Assembly (NCBI GenBank): GCA_947003675.1
Contig: CAMQPJ010000052.1
Location: 1-7,749 of the forward strand
DNA from: an uncultured Collinsella sp.
GTDB taxonomy: Bacteria > Actinomycetota > Coriobacteriia > Coriobacteriales > Coriobacteriaceae
Reading direction: 5' to 3'
Length of the DNA stretch: 7,749 nucleotides
Below the pieces are notes generated by a model. It did no database searches, was not told the DNA's origin, and worked only from the letters and a program-made list of their open reading frames with translations. A program made the position numbers and the translations under genes. Below are positions 5,978-7,749 of the stretch, in pieces (position 1 is the stretch's first letter; each line of letters begins with the position of its first letter).

Positions 5978-7414
5978 ATGAATCAGGTGGAGCAGAGCGT
6001 CGCTGAGTATGTCGACGAGGTCTGGGAAGATGTCGTCGCCGATATCGAGCAGCTGGTGAGTTATCCGTCCGTAGCCGTTGCTGCCGACGCAGAGCCCGGT
6101 GCGCCGTTTGGCCGCCCAGTCCGTGACGCGCTCGATTGCGCGCTCGGCATTGCGCAGAAGCTCGGCTACCAGACGAGCGACGACGAGGGCTATGTGGGCA
6201 TTGCCGATATCCCTGGCCGCGGCGACAAGCAGCTCGCGACCATCTGCCACGTGGACGTGGTTCCCGCCGGTCCCGGTTGGAACACCGACCCGTTTGCGAT
6301 GGAGCGCCGAGAGGGCTGGCTGCTCGGTCGCGGCGTAATCGACGACAAGGGCCCGGCGGTGCTATCGCTCTACGCCGGCGCCTATCTGCTCAAGCACGGC
6401 ATTACCCCGCGCTATACCTTCCGCGCGCTGCTGGGATGCGATGAGGAAGTGGGCATGTCCGACGTTCACCATTATCTGGAGAACCACGCGAACCCCGACT
6501 TTCTGTTTACGCCCGATGCCGAGTTCCCGGTTTGTAATGCCGAGAAGGGCCAGTTTGGGGCGACGTTTGTGAGTCCCAAGATCGACGGCGGGCGCATTGT
6601 GTCCTGGAGCGGCGCCGAAGCGAGCAACGCCATTCCGTCGCAGTCTATCTGCGAGCTTGCGATTGCCGCCGATGAGCTGCCGGCGCCTGTTGAGAACGCC
6701 GACCGCCTGGAGATCACGGCGCTCGGCAACGGGCATGCGCAGATTTTCGCCCACGGCATTGGCGGTCATGCCTCGATGCCCGAGGGGACGATCAACGCCG
6801 TCGGCCTGATCGTGACGTACCTGCGCGAGGCCGAGGACGCGTTTGGTGCGCGCGACGAGCGCCTGCTGACGCCTGCCGAGCACGAGTTCGTCAAGTTCTT
6901 GGCCTTTGTGCATGCGGACGCCTATGGTCGCGGCTTGGGCATCGATGCGACGAGCGCGGCGTTTGGCCCGCTCACGTGCAACCCCGGCGTCATCCGCGTG
7001 GTGGATGGCCACATTGAGCAGGTCATCGACGTGCGTTTCCCCGACAGCACGAGCGCCGATACCATCCGCGAGCAGCTCGAGCCGCTCGTGGGCCGTTTTG
7101 GCGTGACGTGCCGTGTGGGTCGTGCGAAGGTGCCGTTCTCGGTGTCTGCCGACGATCCGGCCGTGAAGGCGCTTATCGATACCTATAACGAGTTCACCGG
7201 CAAGCATGCCGAGCCCTTTGCCATGGGCGGCGGCACGTACGCGCGCAACTTTGCCCGCGCCGTGTCATTTGGCCCCGAGGAGACCGGCCTGGAGCTGCCC
7301 GCATGGGGCGGCCAGATGCACGGCCCCAACGAGTGCGCCAACGAGGAACAGCTCAAGCAAGCGCTCAAGATCTATATCGTTGCGATCCTCCGTTTGAATG
7401 AATTAGAGCTTTAA
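5978..7414 (+). CDS. pepV: M20-family dipeptidase, PepV/Sapep-like
   Basis: A 478-residue, probably cytosolic zinc metallopeptidase that would cleave dipeptides and some tripeptides from the N-terminus, supplying amino acids from imported peptides. The length fits PepV. The di-zinc site is complete in M20 order: H91 and D93 (HVDVVPAG), bridging D123 (GRGVIDDKGP), catalytic E156 and zinc ligand E157 (CDEEVGM), D180 (TPDAEFP) and H449 (MHGPNE). H264 in HGIGGHAS matches the lid histidine that stabilises the transition state. The glycine-rich AMGGGTYAR (416-423) is also typical. The ATG at 5978 has AAGGAGG at 5965-5971 with a 6-nt spacer; a longer frame from 5933 would read through the upstream hairpin. 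There is no signal peptide. It follows the HAD gene on the same strand and ends before palindromic repeat copy 3. A related M20 peptidase with other specificity remains possible. Confidence 0.92.
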   Translation: MNQVEQSVAEYVDEVWEDVVADIEQLVSYPSVAVAADAEPGAPFGRPVRDALDCALGIAQKLGYQTSDDEGYVGIADIPGRGDKQLATICHVDVVPAGPGWNTDPFAMERREGWLLGRGVIDDKGPAVLSLYAGAYLLKHGITPRYTFRALLGCDEEVGMSDVHHYLENHANPDFLFTPDAEFPVCNAEKGQFGATFVSPKIDGGRIVSWSGAEASNAIPSQSICELAIAADELPAPVENADRLEITALGNGHAQIFAHGIGGHASMPEGTINAVGLIVTYLREAEDAFGARDERLLTPAEHEFVKFLAFVHADAYGRGLGIDATSAAFGPLTCNPGVIRVVDGHIEQVIDVRFPDSTSADTIREQLEPLVGRFGVTCRVGRAKVPFSVSADDPAVKALIDTYNEFTGKHAEPFAMGGGTYARNFARAVSFGPEETGLELPAWGGQMHGPNECANEEQLKQALKIYIVAILRLNELEL

Positions 7415-7435
7415 GGTTACGCGGTTTCCCAATCT

Positions 7436-7515
7436 AAGTTGCGGTGGAATAGTTCCTAGAATGGGCCATTTGATGGCCAAGCAGGAACTATTTCACCGCA
7501 ACTTTGCTTTTATTG
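7436..7515 (+). terminator. Possible pepV terminator built on repeat copy 3
   Basis: The long stem of repeat copy 3 is followed by an imperfect T-rich stretch (TTTGCTTTTATT, 7503-7514). That is compatible with intrinsic termination after pepV, but the T-run is interrupted and the stem is unusually long. Confidence 0.35.
7438..7502 (+). repeat. 65-nt palindromic repeat, copy 3
   Basis: Same length and same conserved ends as copies 1 and 2 (GTTGCGGTGGAATAG and CTATTTCACCGCAAC) but with a different 35-nt core. Arms 7436-7457 and 7483-7504 pair over 22 bp with one G-T wobble. Inside, GGCCA (7464-7468) pairs with TGGCC (7474-7478). Where copies 1 and 2 have GGGA and TCCC in the stem, this copy has GTTCCT and AGGAAC, so both sides changed together. 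It starts 23 nt after the pepV stop. Confidence 0.88.
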
Positions 7516-7706
7516 GTGTAAAAGGTGCGCCATATTTGGCGCTGGATTGTTATTCGTTTGTAAAGCCCTGCCGCGCTTGCGGTAAGGGTTTATCAAATGC
7601 CCGTAAGAAACCGCAGTTGGCGCGGGTGCTGCCCGGTCGGGATCGTATCTTTCCAAACAGCAAAGCGGGCAGGGTGCCCGCGATTCGCATGTACGAAAGG
7701 AAGATC
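7516..7706 (+). other. Structured leader upstream of the Tat-signal gene
   Basis: No coding frame is visible, but there are three hairpins. GCGCCA-TATT-TGGCGC at 7527-7542 has perfect 6-bp arms and could also be an operator. At 7561-7592 there are imperfect 14-nt arms around a GCTT tetraloop, with CCGC/GCGG next to the loop. GCGGGCA-GGG-TGCCCGC at 7665-7681 has perfect 7-bp arms and ends 15 nt before the ribosome binding site. I tried to match TPP, cobalamin, ZTP and fluoride riboswitch cores by eye and found none. No convincing -10/-35 pair stood out. It may be a cis-regulatory RNA or simply a long 5' leader. Confidence 0.4.
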
Positions 7707-7749
7707 ATGCTCGATCAGGCTTATTCTCGTCGTCAGTTCCTCGGCCTTG
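7707..7749 (+). CDS. Twin-arginine-signal protein, 3' end outside window
   Basis: Only 14 codons are visible: MLDQAYSRRQFLGL. SRRQFLGL matches the twin-arginine translocation motif (S/T-R-R-x-F-L), so the protein is probably exported folded or anchored on the outer face of the membrane. The ATG is supported by AAAGGA at 7696-7701 with a 5-nt spacer and by the motif lying close to the N-terminus. In such bacteria proteins with this start include redox enzymes and substrate-binding lipoproteins, but nothing in the window tells which. The hydrophobic core and cleavage site lie beyond the edge. Confidence 0.7.
   Translation, partial: MLDQAYSRRQFLGL

Noticed and set aside
6362..7207. Long minus-strand reading frame of 281 codons
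   Set aside because: Antisense to pepV, rich in Arg and His in the manner of a shadow frame, with no recognisable motif.
603..7502. CRISPR array suggested by recurring palindromic repeats
   Set aside because: The copies are kilobases apart with genes between them, not separated by short spacers, and no cas gene is present.
7561..7634. Possible tRNA or known riboswitch in the leader
   Set aside because: No T-loop GTTCRA, no acceptor pairing, and no riboswitch core that I could match by eye.

Overview
The window looks like chromosomal DNA from a GC-rich gut actinobacterium, most likely of the Coriobacteriia (Collinsella or a relative). This rests on codon use in the right half, the set of housekeeping genes and the short Tat-type N-terminus at the right edge. 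No 16S or other marker gene is present, so the assignment is an inference.

Left part (1-4229) is accessory. It opens with a type II toxin-antitoxin pair: a RelB/DinJ-type antitoxin cut by the left edge, then a YafQ/RelE-type toxin 2 nt downstream. Converging on it from the minus strand is a 994-residue protein. It joins a Cys4 cluster, an archaeo-eukaryotic primase-like domain of the TOTE conflict-system type, a complete SF2 helicase core and a C-terminal phospholipase-D-like domain whose HKD motif is degraded. Upstream of that gene lies a 230-bp gene-free element with 36-bp terminal inverted repeats (one mismatch), which resembles a MITE. Base composition here looks lower in GC than in the right half.

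Right part (4244-7414) is ordinary and GC-rich. A DegV/FakB-type fatty-acid-binding protein lies on the minus strand, divergent from a HAD-superfamily phosphatase. A PepV-like M20 dipeptidase follows on the plus strand. A plausible degV promoter has an inverted repeat filling its spacer. A strong GC hairpin sits just before the pepV ribosome binding site.

Right edge (7415-7749): after pepV come a palindromic repeat, a gene-poor leader with three hairpins, and the first 14 codons of a protein with a twin-arginine signal.

The thread through the whole window is a family of 65-nt palindromic repeats, present three times (603-667, 4165-4229, 7438-7502), each just 3' of a gene. They share about 15 conserved nt at each end and have a different but self-complementary core. 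Copies 1 and 2 are near-identical direct repeats that bracket the primase-helicase gene and the MITE-like element. Copy 1 supplies the last codons and the stop codon of the helicase gene.
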